Source: Rhodococcus sp. OK519 (GTDB taxonomy: Bacteria; Actinomycetota; Actinomycetes; Mycobacteriales; Mycobacteriaceae). Taken from it: 64,000 nt of DNA. Positions 8,258 through 16,632 of this stretch are shown in pieces (the first letter of the stretch is position 1; the number at the start of each line of letters is the position of its first letter). The notes beneath the pieces were generated by a model that saw nothing but the letters and a program-made list of their open reading frames with translations, did not search any database and had not been told where the DNA came from. Location of the stretch: positions 284,271 to 348,270 of the forward strand of contig NZ_QAOW01000005.1 in NCBI RefSeq assembly GCF_003051005.1, in the 5' to 3' direction. The position numbers were made by a program, and so were the translations under genes.

Positions 8258-8923
8258 TCAGTCGTCCGCGGGCGGCGGGTTGCCGGCCAGAGCGACCGCC
8301 TCGGCGACGGTCCCGGACACGGCGGCGACATACACCTGGTCTTGAGCCTGGATGACGGTCTTGCGGTCGGGGAGGATGCCGGTTCCGAAGCGGATGACGA
8401 ACGAGACGCGCGAGGTGGTCGCGGCCTCGAGTTCGGTGATGCTGCGGCCGACCCACTCTTCGTGCAGCGGCAGTTCGGTGACGACGACCGTGCCCGACGG
8501 ATCCCGCCACTTCGAGATCTGGTCGTCCTGTGCCAGCGCGAGCATGAAGCGATCGGTCGTCCACGGCACCGTCGCGATGGTGGGAATACCGAGTCGCTCG
8601 TACACCGCGGCGCGCTTGGCGTCGTAGATCCGGGCGACCACGCGCGCGACGCCGAACGTCTCGCGCGCGACCCGGGCAGAAATGATGTTCGAGTTGTCGC
8701 CCGAGGACACCGCGGCGAACGCTTCTGCACGCTCGATCCCGGCGCGGACCAGCACGTCGCGGTCGAATCCCATGCCGACTACCGTGTGGCCCGCGAAATC
8801 GGGGCCGAGGCGGAGGAAAGCGCTCGGGTCGCGGTCGATGACCGCCACCTCGTGGCCGATCCGGCTCAGTGCTGTAGCGAGGGACGAGCCGACCCGGCCA
8901 CATCCCATGACGACTACGTACAC
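8258..8923 (-). CDS. ceoB: TrkA-family K+ uptake regulatory protein (CeoB-like)
   Basis: 221-residue RCK regulator, first gene of the ceoB-ceoC pair. The Rossmann motif is VVVMGCGRVGSSLA with the NAD-discriminating Asp in VIDRDPSAF; TrkA_C occupies about residues 135-215. As with CeoC, it is expected to bind NAD(H) and to control a membrane K+ transporter from the cytosol. The start is GTG 8923, immediately followed by the first beta strand. Two non-identical tandem TrkA genes without a channel gene are the same arrangement as Rv2691-Rv2692. It is divergent from the APC permease gene. Confidence 0.93.
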   Translation of the reverse strand: MYVVVMGCGRVGSSLATALSRIGHEVAVIDRDPSAFLRLGPDFAGHTVVGMGFDRDVLVRAGIERAEAFAAVSSGDNSNIISARVARETFGVARVVARIYDAKRAAVYERLGIPTIATVPWTTDRFMLALAQDDQISKWRDPSGTVVVTELPLHEEWVGRSITELEAATTSRVSFVIRFGTGILPDRKTVIQAQDQVYVAAVSGTVAEAVALAGNPPPADD

Positions 8924-9135
8924 CCGTGCACCCCGTTCATCTCACGTCAGACCCGACGGGTTGCCGCCGGCGTCGAATCGAACCGTACAGCGCGCCGATC
9001 GAAGAGTAGGCAACAGCCGCCGTCGTGTGGGGGAGGGCGCGTGTCGCCCCAGTTCGGACGCAGAGTAATGTCGATGAAACGCCCACAGCAGCGCCCCCGT
9101 GTCACGGACCTGTTCGGACGGCTTACGCTTTGGCG

Positions 9136-11130
9136 GTGTCGAAGGTTTCCACAGCCGCAAAGCGGCTGATCCTGGGGCGGCCGTTCCGAAGCGACAAGCT
9201 CGGACACACGCTTCTGCCCAAGCGCATCGCGCTACCGGTTTTCGCTTCGGATGCGATGTCGTCGGTTGCGTACGCGCCCGAGGAGATCTTCCTCGTCCTG
9301 TCCGTGGCGGGCATCTCCGCATACGCGTACACCCCGTGGATCGGGCTGGCTGTCGCAGTGGTGATGGCGGTCGTGGTCGCCAGTTACCGGCAGAACGTGC
9401 ATGCGTACCCGTCCGGTGGCGGCGACTACGAGGTCGCGACCACCAATCTGGGACCGAATGCCGGCCTGACGGTCGGTAGCGCGCTCATGGTCGACTATGT
9501 GCTCACCGTCGCCGTATCGATCTCGTCGGCGGCGTCGAACATCGGGTCGGCGGTGCCGTTCGTCGCGCAGCACAAGGTTCTCTTCGCGATTGCGGCGATC
9601 GCGCTGCTGACCGCCGTCAACCTGCGCGGTATCCGCGAGTCGGGCTCGGCGTTCGCGCTACCGACCTACGCCTTCATCGTCGGCATGCTGATCATGCTCG
9701 GCTGGGGATTCGCCCGGATCTACATCTTCGGTGACGATGTACAGGCCGAGTCCGCGGCCTTCGACCTGCAGGCGGAGGACTCCCACCTGTACGGCATCGC
9801 CTTCGCCTTCCTCGTCGCGCGCGCCTTCTCGTCGGGCTGCGCGGCGCTGACCGGTGTCGAGGCCATCAGCAACGGCGTGCCCGCTTTCCAGAAGCCGAAG
9901 TCGCGCAACGCCGCAACCACACTCCTTCTGCTCGGCACGATCGCGATCGTGCTGCTGATGGGCATCATCATCCTGGCCCAGAAGATCGGGATCGTGTACG
10001 CGCACGATCCGGCGACCCAGTTGGTGGGTGCGCCGGAGGGGTACCACCAGAAGACACTGATCGCGCAGCTCGCGGAGGCCGTCTTCTCCGGGTTCCCGGT
10101 CGGCTTCTTCTTCATGGCGATCGTGACGGCCCTGATCCTCGTGCTCGCCGCGAACACGGCCTTCAACGGGTTCCCGGTTCTCGGTTCGGTGCTGGCACAG
10201 GACCGCTACCTGCCGCGGCAGCTGCACACGCGCGGTGATCGTCTCGCCTTCAGCAACGGCATCCTGTTCCTCTCGGGCGCCGCAATTGCGTTCGTCGTCG
10301 CCTTCGGCGCCGAGGTCACCAAGCTGATCCAGCTCTACATCGTCGGTGTGTTCGTCTCGTTCGTGCTGAGCCAGACCGGCATGATCCGGCACTGGACCCG
10401 ACACCTGCGCGCCGAGACGGATCCGGCACAGCGACGCCGGATGAAGCGTTCGCGGGTCGTCAACTCGATCGGTCTCGCGATGACCGGTGCGGTCCTGGTG
10501 ATCGTGCTCCTCACCAAGTTCGCCGCCGGCGCCTGGATCGCCATCGTCGCGATGATCGTGATCTTCATCGTGATGAAGTCGATCCGGCGTCACTACGACG
10601 GCGTCGCCGCGGAACTCGAGGAACAGGAGTGGGACGGCGTGCTGCCGAGCCGCACTCATTCGATCGTGCTGGTGTCGAAGATGCACATGCCGACGATGCG
10701 TGCGCTCGCGTACGCCCGCGCGACCCGCCCCGACACGCTCGAAGCGGTCACCGTGAACGTCGACGAGCCCGACACCCGGGCACTTGTACGTGAGTGGGAG
10801 AAGAGCGATATCACGGTGCCGCTCAAGGTGATCGAATCGCCCTATCGTGAAATCACCAAGCCGGTACTCGACTATGTTCGCCGCGTGCGCCGAGACTCGC
10901 CTCGCGATGTCGTGACCGTGTTCATCCCCGAGTACGTCGTGGGCCACTGGTGGGAGCAGATCTTGCACAACCAGAGCGCACTGCGTCTCAAGAGCCGGTT
11001 GCTGTTCCAGCCCGGCGTGATGGTGACGAGCGTGCCGTGGCAGCTGAGTTCGTCGGAGAAGGTCAAGCGCGAGCGGGTGGACAAAGCTCCCGGCGCGATT
11101 CGGCGCGGATTCGAGGCAGAAGACAAGTGA
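9136..11130 (+). CDS. APC-superfamily amino acid permease with C-terminal cytosolic domain
   Basis: 664-residue transporter homologous in position to Rv2690c. The first 450 or so residues hold about 12 transmembrane segments of the APC fold, with the unwound TM1 region ALPVFASDAMSSVAYAPEE. The last 190 residues (from MKSIRRHYDG) form a hydrophilic domain resembling universal-stress-protein-like tails of this subgroup. The frame is open upstream, but GTG 9136 (VSKVSTAAKRLILG) follows TACGCT by 6 nt, consistent with a leaderless start. Substrate is not evident; an amino acid or polyamine is likely for the superfamily. It is divergent from the K+ regulators; trmA-like follows after 10 nt, probably cotranscribed. 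Confidence 0.88.
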   Translation: MSKVSTAAKRLILGRPFRSDKLGHTLLPKRIALPVFASDAMSSVAYAPEEIFLVLSVAGISAYAYTPWIGLAVAVVMAVVVASYRQNVHAYPSGGGDYEVATTNLGPNAGLTVGSALMVDYVLTVAVSISSAASNIGSAVPFVAQHKVLFAIAAIALLTAVNLRGIRESGSAFALPTYAFIVGMLIMLGWGFARIYIFGDDVQAESAAFDLQAEDSHLYGIAFAFLVARAFSSGCAALTGVEAISNGVPAFQKPKSRNAATTLLLLGTIAIVLLMGIIILAQKIGIVYAHDPATQLVGAPEGYHQKTLIAQLAEAVFSGFPVGFFFMAIVTALILVLAANTAFNGFPVLGSVLAQDRYLPRQLHTRGDRLAFSNGILFLSGAAIAFVVAFGAEVTKLIQLYIVGVFVSFVLSQTGMIRHWTRHLRAETDPAQRRRMKRSRVVNSIGLAMTGAVLVIVLLTKFAAGAWIAIVAMIVIFIVMKSIRRHYDGVAAELEEQEWDGVLPSRTHSIVLVSKMHMPTMRALAYARATRPDTLEAVTVNVDEPDTRALVREWEKSDITVPLKVIESPYREITKPVLDYVRRVRRDSPRDVVTVFIPEYVVGHWWEQILHNQSALRLKSRLLFQPGVMVTSVPWQLSSSEKVKRERVDKAPGAIRRGFEAEDK

Positions 11131-11140
11131 TGGGCGGTTC

Positions 11141-12409
11141 GTGGTGAGTGAGGACTGGACGGGGCATCGGCTCGAGGTGGAGCTGGGTAACCCGGGCCAC
11201 GGCGGGTTCTGCGTCGCGCGGCACGAGGGCCGCGTGATCTTCGTACGGCACGGATTGCCCGGCGAGAAGGTCGTCGCGCTCGTGACCGAGGATCGCGGCG
11301 GGTCGTTCTGCCGTGCCGACGCTGTGGAGATCGTCACACCGTCGGCCGACCGGATCGAGCCGCTGTGTCCCATCTCGGGCCCGGGCGGCGCCGGGTGCTG
11401 CGACTACGCGCACGCGAGCCTGGACGCCGGCCGGGCGATGAAGGCCTCGGTCGTGGCGGAGCAGTTGCGCCGGATCGCCGGGGTGGAGTTGGACGTCGTC
11501 GTCGAGGAGTTGCCGGGTACGGGCCGCGGGGTCGGGTGGCGCTCCCGCGTGCGTCTGGCTGTCGACCCTGCTGGACGGCCGGGCTTCCACCGCTACCGCA
11601 GCGTCGACATCGAGACGTTCCTGGCGTGCCCGCAGATCGATCCGTCCGCCTACGCGGGGCTCTCCGAACGCTCGTGGCAACCCGGCGCCGAGGTACAGGT
11701 CGTGCTCGACGCCGACGGCGTGCGCCATGTCGTGGAGATCGCGCCGGCCAAGGTGTCACGTACCGGGCGCCGCAGCCCCGGACGTCGTGGTGCGACGGCC
11801 CGGCGGGCGGCATCGTCGGGCACCCGGGCGGAGCGGATCGTGATCGGTTCGGGGCGTCCTGTCGAACGGGTCGGGGACCGGGAATGGCACCTCGCCGCCA
11901 CCGGCTTCTGGCAGGCACATCGCGGCGCCGCGGAGGCGTATTCGCAGCTCGTGGGGGAGTGGGCCCAGGCCTGCGCCGGTGACAATGTATGGGACCTCTA
12001 CGGGGGTGTGGGTGTGTTCGCTGCCGCGCTGGCCGACCAGGTCGGTGTGACGGGGCGCGTCGACTCGGTCGAGTTCTCGAAGCGGGCCGTCGAGGACGGC
12101 ACCACGGCGCTGGCCGACGTCCCGCAGGTGCATCTGCACGCCGCCCGGGTCGAGCGGGCCCTGCACGATCTGCCGACACCCGAGGTCGTCGTTCTCGATC
12201 CGCCTCGGACCGGTGCGGGGCGCGAGGTGGTCGACACGGTCGTCGCGGCAGGGCCGCAACGGATCGTGCACATCGGCTGTGACCCGGCCTCGTTCGCCCG
12301 GGACATCGCCCTCTTCCGCGCGGGCGGCTATCGGCTCGAGCAGGTTCGGGCGTTCGACGCTTTCCCCCTGACGCACCACGTCGAAAGCCTCGCCCTGCTC
12401 ACGCGTTGA
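11141..12409 (+). CDS. TrmA/RumA-family RNA 5-methyluridine methyltransferase
   Basis: 422-residue SAM-dependent class I methyltransferase for C5 of uridine in rRNA or tRNA. An N-terminal TRAM-like OB domain (about residues 1-62) precedes a Cys cluster (LCPISGPGGAGCCDYAH) that resembles the Fe-S site of RumA, although spacing differs. The SAM loop is VWDLYGGVGVFAAALA (about 285-300), the late motif VVLDPPRTGAG, and the catalytic Cys lies in HIGCDPASFARD (about 380-392). An Arg/Ser-rich insertion around residues 208-235 is unusual and may contact RNA. GTG 11141 and GTG 11144 are both possible starts. Syntenic to Rv2689c; target base unknown. Confidence 0.9.
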   Translation: MVSEDWTGHRLEVELGNPGHGGFCVARHEGRVIFVRHGLPGEKVVALVTEDRGGSFCRADAVEIVTPSADRIEPLCPISGPGGAGCCDYAHASLDAGRAMKASVVAEQLRRIAGVELDVVVEELPGTGRGVGWRSRVRLAVDPAGRPGFHRYRSVDIETFLACPQIDPSAYAGLSERSWQPGAEVQVVLDADGVRHVVEIAPAKVSRTGRRSPGRRGATARRAASSGTRAERIVIGSGRPVERVGDREWHLAATGFWQAHRGAAEAYSQLVGEWAQACAGDNVWDLYGGVGVFAAALADQVGVTGRVDSVEFSKRAVEDGTTALADVPQVHLHAARVERALHDLPTPEVVVLDPPRTGAGREVVDTVVAAGPQRIVHIGCDPASFARDIALFRAGGYRLEQVRAFDAFPLTHHVESLALLTR

Positions 12410-12490
12410 GTGGCGCCTGACACGAACCTCTCGGTACTCGCCTGCAAACCTGCTGGTCAGAACCATGAAATGAGGTATGTCGCATTTGAG

Positions 12491-12544
12491 AAGTAATTGC
12501 TTGACACACACAACTATGCATATAGTTGCGCTCTGCAAGTAATT
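12491..12544. promoter_or_regulatory. MarR operator/promoter region
   Basis: A perfect 7-bp inverted repeat, CAACTAT-GCAT-ATAGTTG (12511-12528), lies 40 nt before the marR ATG. TTGACA (12501-12506) just upstream is a good -35 match, so the palindrome occupies the spacer and -10 area, a classic place for repressor binding. The octamer AAGTAATT occurs as a direct repeat on both sides (12491-12498 and 12537-12544), 46 bp apart. Autoregulation by the MarR protein encoded immediately downstream is the simplest reading. Confidence 0.65.
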
Positions 12545-12567
12545 ACCGAGGGATGCGGGGTTCACCG

Positions 12568-13050
12568 ATGGCTGTGCAAGCAGACACAGCACAGGCCCTG
12601 GTCGATGCGATCTTCCTGTTCGGCCGTTCGCTGAAGAACGCGCTCGCGAGCGCGGCGGACGATCCGATTGCACCCGCGCTGGTCGCGGTGCTCGTCGCCC
12701 TGTCGGCCCGGGGTCCGTGCCGGCAGAACGAACTCGCGTCGGTGCTGTACCTCAGCCAGTCGGCGATCAGTCGGCAGATGACCGAATTGGTCGATGCCGG
12801 ACTCGTCGAGCGTCAGCCGGACCCGGACGACAGGCGGGCTTTCCGCGTCCAGGTCTCGGCGAAGGGCGATGAGGTGTTGCACACCACCAAGGAGCTCAGG
12901 TCCGCGCGATTGCGCGACCTGCTCGGTGGGTGGAGTCAGGATGAAGCGGCGGCGGCGTTGTCCGCCATCGAACGACTCACCGATTCGCTCACCGGGCGCC
13001 CCGAGCCCTCGCAGATAGCAGCCGATCAATGTGGGAGAGCACTTAAATGA
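12568..13050 (+). CDS. MarR-family transcriptional regulator
   Basis: 160-residue winged-helix repressor. The DNA-binding domain is clear: QNELASVLYLSQSAISRQMTELVDAGLVERQPDPDDRRAFRVQVSAKG (about residues 50-100) includes the recognition helix SQSAISRQM and the wing DPDDRRAF. The N- and C-terminal helices would form the dimer interface. ATG 12568 is preferred because GGGG precedes it at a usable distance; ATGs at 12526 and 12553 lack a good site. Its stop overlaps the start of the downstream efflux pump (ATGA), so it very probably represses that pump and itself; the ligand is likely a pump substrate. Confidence 0.92.
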   Translation: MAVQADTAQALVDAIFLFGRSLKNALASAADDPIAPALVAVLVALSARGPCRQNELASVLYLSQSAISRQMTELVDAGLVERQPDPDDRRAFRVQVSAKGDEVLHTTKELRSARLRDLLGGWSQDEAAAALSAIERLTDSLTGRPEPSQIAADQCGRALK

Positions 13051-14642
13051 CGACACCAGTGGGGGAGAGCCGGGCAGGCACCGGGGAGGAGGCGATGACA
13101 CATCGCCAGATTCTGGAGGTCCTGGCGGGCCTCATCGCGGCGCTGTTCACGGCGTTGCTCAGTTCGACCATCGTCTCGACGGCGTTGCCGACGATCATCG
13201 GTGACCTGAAGGGCAACCAGACCCAGTACGCGTGGGTCATCACGACGGCACTTCTCGCGAACGCGGCATCCACACCGATCTGGGGCAAGCTCGCCGACCT
13301 CTTCAACAAGAAGACTCTCGTCCAGGCGTCGATCGTCATCTTCGTGATCGGGTCCGTGATCGCAGGCTTCGCGCACAACGTGCCGGTGCTGCTGGGGGCC
13401 CGCGTCGTGCAGGGCATCGGCATGGGCGGACTGACGGCGCTGGTCGTCGCGATCATCGGCAGCATCATTCCGCCGCGCGACCGCGGCCGCTACTCGGGCT
13501 ACATGGGTGCCGCCATGGCGGTGTCGATGTCGGGCGGACCGATCCTCGGTGGCGTCATCGTCGACAGCCCGTTGGGCTGGCGTTGGTGCTTCTTCGTCTG
13601 CGTGCCGATCGCGGTCGTCGCCCTGTTCCTGCTGCAGCGCACACTGCACATCGCGACCGAGCGCAAGCAAGACGTCTCCATCGACTGGCTGGGCGCGACC
13701 CTGCTCACCGCGGGCGTCAGCATCCTGCTGATCTGGGTGTCGTTCGCGGGTAAGGCCGACTACTACGACTGGATCTCGGCTGAGTCGGCCATCTACGTCG
13801 GCGTCGGTATCCTGCTGCTGATCGCGACCGTGATCGTGGAGTCGAAGGTCAAGTCGCCGATCATCCCGCTGAAGATCATCACCGAGAAGACCACGGGTCT
13901 GGCGATCATCGCTTCCATCGCGGTCGGCGTCGGCATGTTCGGTGCGACGACCTTCCTCGGCCAGTACTTCCAGACTGCGCGTGGGCACACCCCGACGATC
14001 GCGGGAGTTCTGACCATCCCGATGGTGATGGGCATGCTCGTGTCGTCGGTCGTCTCCGGTCAGTTGATCACGCGCTTCGGTAAGTGGAAGCCGTTCATCG
14101 TCGGTGGTGCGGCCCTGCTGGTCGTCGGATTCGGCCTCCTGTCGACGATCGACCACGAGACCAGCCTCTGGCTCATCGGCGTGTACATCGCGATCGTGGG
14201 TGTCGGTGTCGGCAGCCTGATGCAGAACCTGGTGCTCGCGGTCCAGAACACGGTCAGCGTCCAGAACATCGGTACGGCGAGTAGTTCGGTCGCATTCTTC
14301 CGGACCTTCGGCGGTGCGATCGGTGTGTCGGTGCTCGGCTCGGTACTCGCTACCCGGGTGTCGACGCTCTCGGCCGAGGGGTTCGAGAAGCTCGGCATCG
14401 ACACGCATTCGCCGGGAAGCGGCGGCAACCTCGACCTCGCTGCGCTGCCGGCGCCGATCGCGGACATCGTCCGCGGCGCCTACGGCGACGCCACCGGACT
14501 GCTGTTCGGGATCGCGGCCGTCGTCGCGCTGATCACCCTCGCCTGTGTGATCTTCATTCCGAACACCCCGCTGCGGAAGACGATCGACATCCAGACGCCG
14601 GCCGACGCCGACGAGACGGAGTCCGAGGACGTCAAGGCCTGA
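13047..14642 (+). CDS. DHA2-type (EmrB/QacA) MFS multidrug efflux transporter
   Basis: 531-residue proton-coupled exporter with about 14 transmembrane segments. Motif A in loop 2-3 reads GKLADLFNKKT, and the antiporter motif C region is visible as SGGPILGGVIVD (about residues 160-172). The N-terminal 20 residues and the acidic C-terminal tail (DADETESEDVKA) are cytosolic. The start ATG overlaps the marR stop by 4 nt, so both are translated from one message controlled at the palindrome 12511-12528. A 20-bp hairpin terminator follows. Drug range cannot be read from sequence. Confidence 0.93.
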   Translation: MTTPVGESRAGTGEEAMTHRQILEVLAGLIAALFTALLSSTIVSTALPTIIGDLKGNQTQYAWVITTALLANAASTPIWGKLADLFNKKTLVQASIVIFVIGSVIAGFAHNVPVLLGARVVQGIGMGGLTALVVAIIGSIIPPRDRGRYSGYMGAAMAVSMSGGPILGGVIVDSPLGWRWCFFVCVPIAVVALFLLQRTLHIATERKQDVSIDWLGATLLTAGVSILLIWVSFAGKADYYDWISAESAIYVGVGILLLIATVIVESKVKSPIIPLKIITEKTTGLAIIASIAVGVGMFGATTFLGQYFQTARGHTPTIAGVLTIPMVMGMLVSSVVSGQLITRFGKWKPFIVGGAALLVVGFGLLSTIDHETSLWLIGVYIAIVGVGVGSLMQNLVLAVQNTVSVQNIGTASSSVAFFRTFGGAIGVSVLGSVLATRVSTLSAEGFEKLGIDTHSPGSGGNLDLAALPAPIADIVRGAYGDATGLLFGIAAVVALITLACVIFIPNTPLRKTIDIQTPADADETESEDVKA

Positions 14643-14657
14643 CGCCCTCCGGCAGCT

Positions 14658-14702
14658 ACGCGAACGGCCCGCAACCCGACGAGGGTTGCGGGCCGTTCGC
14701 GT
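14658..14702. terminator. Bidirectional intrinsic terminator
   Basis: A 20-bp perfect stem (14658-14677 paired with 14683-14702; core CGAACGGCCCGCAACCC) with a 5-nt GACGA loop. It lies between the converging MFS gene and ABC permease gene, so it can end both transcripts. Confidence 0.85.
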
Positions 14703-14717
14703 GTGCGGCGAGGATTC

Positions 14718-15548
14718 CTACGTCTTGCGGTTGTACAGGCGCATCGTCAACGGCCCGAAGACCACGATGAAACCGGCGCACCAGATCAGCACGATCGACA
14801 TCTGGCCGAAGTCGAACGAGCCCTCGGACAGTGCGCGCAACGTCGTGACGAGGTGACTGATCGGGTTGACCTCGACGAAAGCCTGGAGCCAGCCGGGCAT
14901 CGTCGACGGGTCGACGAAGATGTTGCTCGCGAAGGTGAGCGGGAACAGGATGAACATCGATACGCCCATCACGGCCTGCTCGGTGCGCATCAGCATCGCG
15001 AACATCGTCCACACCCACGACAGGCTGAACGAGAACAACAGCAGCAGCAGCACTGACGCGACGACGCCGACCACTCCGCCCGCCGGCCGGAAGCCGAGGA
15101 TCAGGCCGAGGACGAGCACGATCACCGAGGCGATCGTGTACCGGACGATATCGCCGAACAGTGCGCCGACGAGCGGTGACGGGCGCCAGATCGGCAGCGA
15201 GCGGAAGCGATCGAAGACGCCCTTCTCGATGTCCTTGTTCAGGGTCAGGCCCGTGTACATCGTGATCATGACGACCGTCTGCACGAGGATGCCCGGAATG
15301 AGGAACTGGACGTAGGCGCTGGTCGAGCCCGCGAGCGCGCCGCCGAACAGGAACGTGAACATCAGCGTGAACATGATCGGGAACATGGTGACGTCGAACA
15401 GCTGCTCCGGAACGTGCTTGATCTTGAGTAGCGCGCGCCACCCGAACGACATCGACGTCGACAGGGCGTTAGGTCGTGGCGGTCGCGGTCCCGGCATCTG
15501 CAGGACGTTGCCGACCGCCTGCGCCGAGGTGGTGATGGTGTCGGTCAT
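14718..15548 (-). CDS. DrrB-like ABC-2 transporter permease
   Basis: 276-residue membrane subunit of a drug or lipid exporter. Six transmembrane segments of the ABC-2 type start after an N-terminal cytosolic stretch with [31 protein letters not shown], typical of the DrrB/daunorubicin family. The sequence [18 protein letters not shown] between TM2 and TM3 is the conserved EAA-like coupling loop. Its ATG overlaps the stop of the ATPase gene (ATGA at 15545-15548), so the two form one operon. The terminator at 14658-14702 lies just downstream. Substrate unknown. Confidence 0.92.
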   Translation of the reverse strand: MTDTITTSAQAVGNVLQMPGPRPPRPNALSTSMSFGWRALLKIKHVPEQLFDVTMFPIMFTLMFTFLFGGALAGSTSAYVQFLIPGILVQTVVMITMYTGLTLNKDIEKGVFDRFRSLPIWRPSPLVGALFGDIVRYTIASVIVLVLGLILGFRPAGGVVGVVASVLLLLLFSFSLSWVWTMFAMLMRTEQAVMGVSMFILFPLTFASNIFVDPSTMPGWLQAFVEVNPISHLVTTLRALSEGSFDFGQMSIVLIWCAGFIVVFGPLTMRLYNRKT

Positions 15549-16534
15549 GACGCGGTCTCCTCGAAGGTGTCGGTGGCGGCGGGGGTTTCGGCGCCGTGCC
15601 CGGTGAGGGCGAGGAACACCTCGTCGAGGCTCGGCTGGCCGAGCGCGAATGTCGTGACGGCGAGGTTGTCGTCGTCGAGGGCGGCGAGGGCGCGGGCGAC
15701 GCGCTGTGGATCGTCGATGCGGGCGGTCAGCGCGGCCGGGTCGGATTCGAACGTCACCGGCACACCGAGCGTGCGTTCGAGGGTGACGGCGGCGTCGGCG
15801 CGACGGGACGGTTCGGCGAGACGGACGTGCAGTGCTCCCGAGCCCACCGACGCCTTCAGTTCGCCGGTGGTGCCCTCGGCGATGACCTTGCCGTGGTCGA
15901 TCACGGCGATCCGGTCCGTGAGCTGGTCCGCCTCGTCGAGGTATTGAGTGGTGAGCAGCACCGTGGTGCCCGCAGCGACCAGCGCGCGGACGATCTCCCA
16001 CACCTGGTTGCGGCTGCGGGGATCGAGCCCGGTGGTCGGTTCGTCGAGGAAGATCAGCTCGGGTGTCACGATGATGCTTGCGGCGATGTCGATGCGCCGG
16101 CGCATGCCACCGGAATAGGTCTTGACCTGCCGGCCACCGGCCTCCTGCAGACCGAACGCGTCCAGCAGTTGATCGCAGCGCGACCGCGCGGCGGCGCGGG
16201 AATAGCCGTACAACCGGCCGAGGAGGAGGAGGTTCTCGGCGCCGGTCAGGTCCTCGTCGAGGGACGCGAACTGGCCTGTGAGCGAGACCTTGCTGCGGAC
16301 GGTCTCCGCCTCCTTGACGACGTCGTGCCCGAGCACCCGCGCGGCGCCGCCGTCGATCGGCAGGAGCGTCGCGAGCATCCGGATCGTCGTCGTCTTTCCG
16401 GCACCGTTCGGTCCGAGAACGCCGTACACGCCCCCCGACGGGACGGCGAGGTCGACACCGTCGACTGCGGTATTGGAGCCGAAGCGTTTCACCAATCCGG
16501 TGGTTTCGATGGCCAGTGTGGTTCCAGATCTCAT
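15545..16534 (-). CDS. DrrA-like ABC transporter ATP-binding protein
   Basis: 329-residue cytosolic ATPase energising the adjacent permease. Walker A is [14 protein letters not shown] (about residues 41-54), the signature [15 protein letters not shown] (about 141-155), Walker [14 protein letters not shown], and a C-terminal 100-residue extension (DUF4162-like, [17 protein letters not shown] onward) typical of DrrA. ATG 16534 follows GGGGACC at good spacing. The upstream open frame crosses into the neighbouring glutaminase gene and is not used. Doxorubicin/daunorubicin-type exporters are the best-known relatives, but lipids are also carried by related systems. Confidence 0.93.
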   Translation of the reverse strand: MRSGTTLAIETTGLVKRFGSNTAVDGVDLAVPSGGVYGVLGPNGAGKTTTIRMLATLLPIDGGAARVLGHDVVKEAETVRSKVSLTGQFASLDEDLTGAENLLLLGRLYGYSRAAARSRCDQLLDAFGLQEAGGRQVKTYSGGMRRRIDIAASIIVTPELIFLDEPTTGLDPRSRNQVWEIVRALVAAGTTVLLTTQYLDEADQLTDRIAVIDHGKVIAEGTTGELKASVGSGALHVRLAEPSRRADAAVTLERTLGVPVTFESDPAALTARIDDPQRVARALAALDDDNLAVTTFALGQPSLDEVFLALTGHGAETPAATDTFEETAS

Positions 16535-16632
16535 TTGGTCCCCGTGGTCTCGTGTGAGCGATATCGCAAGTCGGTCGTTGTCCCAGCCTGTCCGATCCGG
16601 GCACGCCGCGCAATCGGTTTTGCGCCGTCGCC

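Noticed and set aside
9658..11373. 571-codon minus-strand frame opposite the APC permease
   Set aside because: His/Asp/Arg-rich antisense of membrane-protein codons; the plus-strand product has clear transmembrane segments and family motifs.
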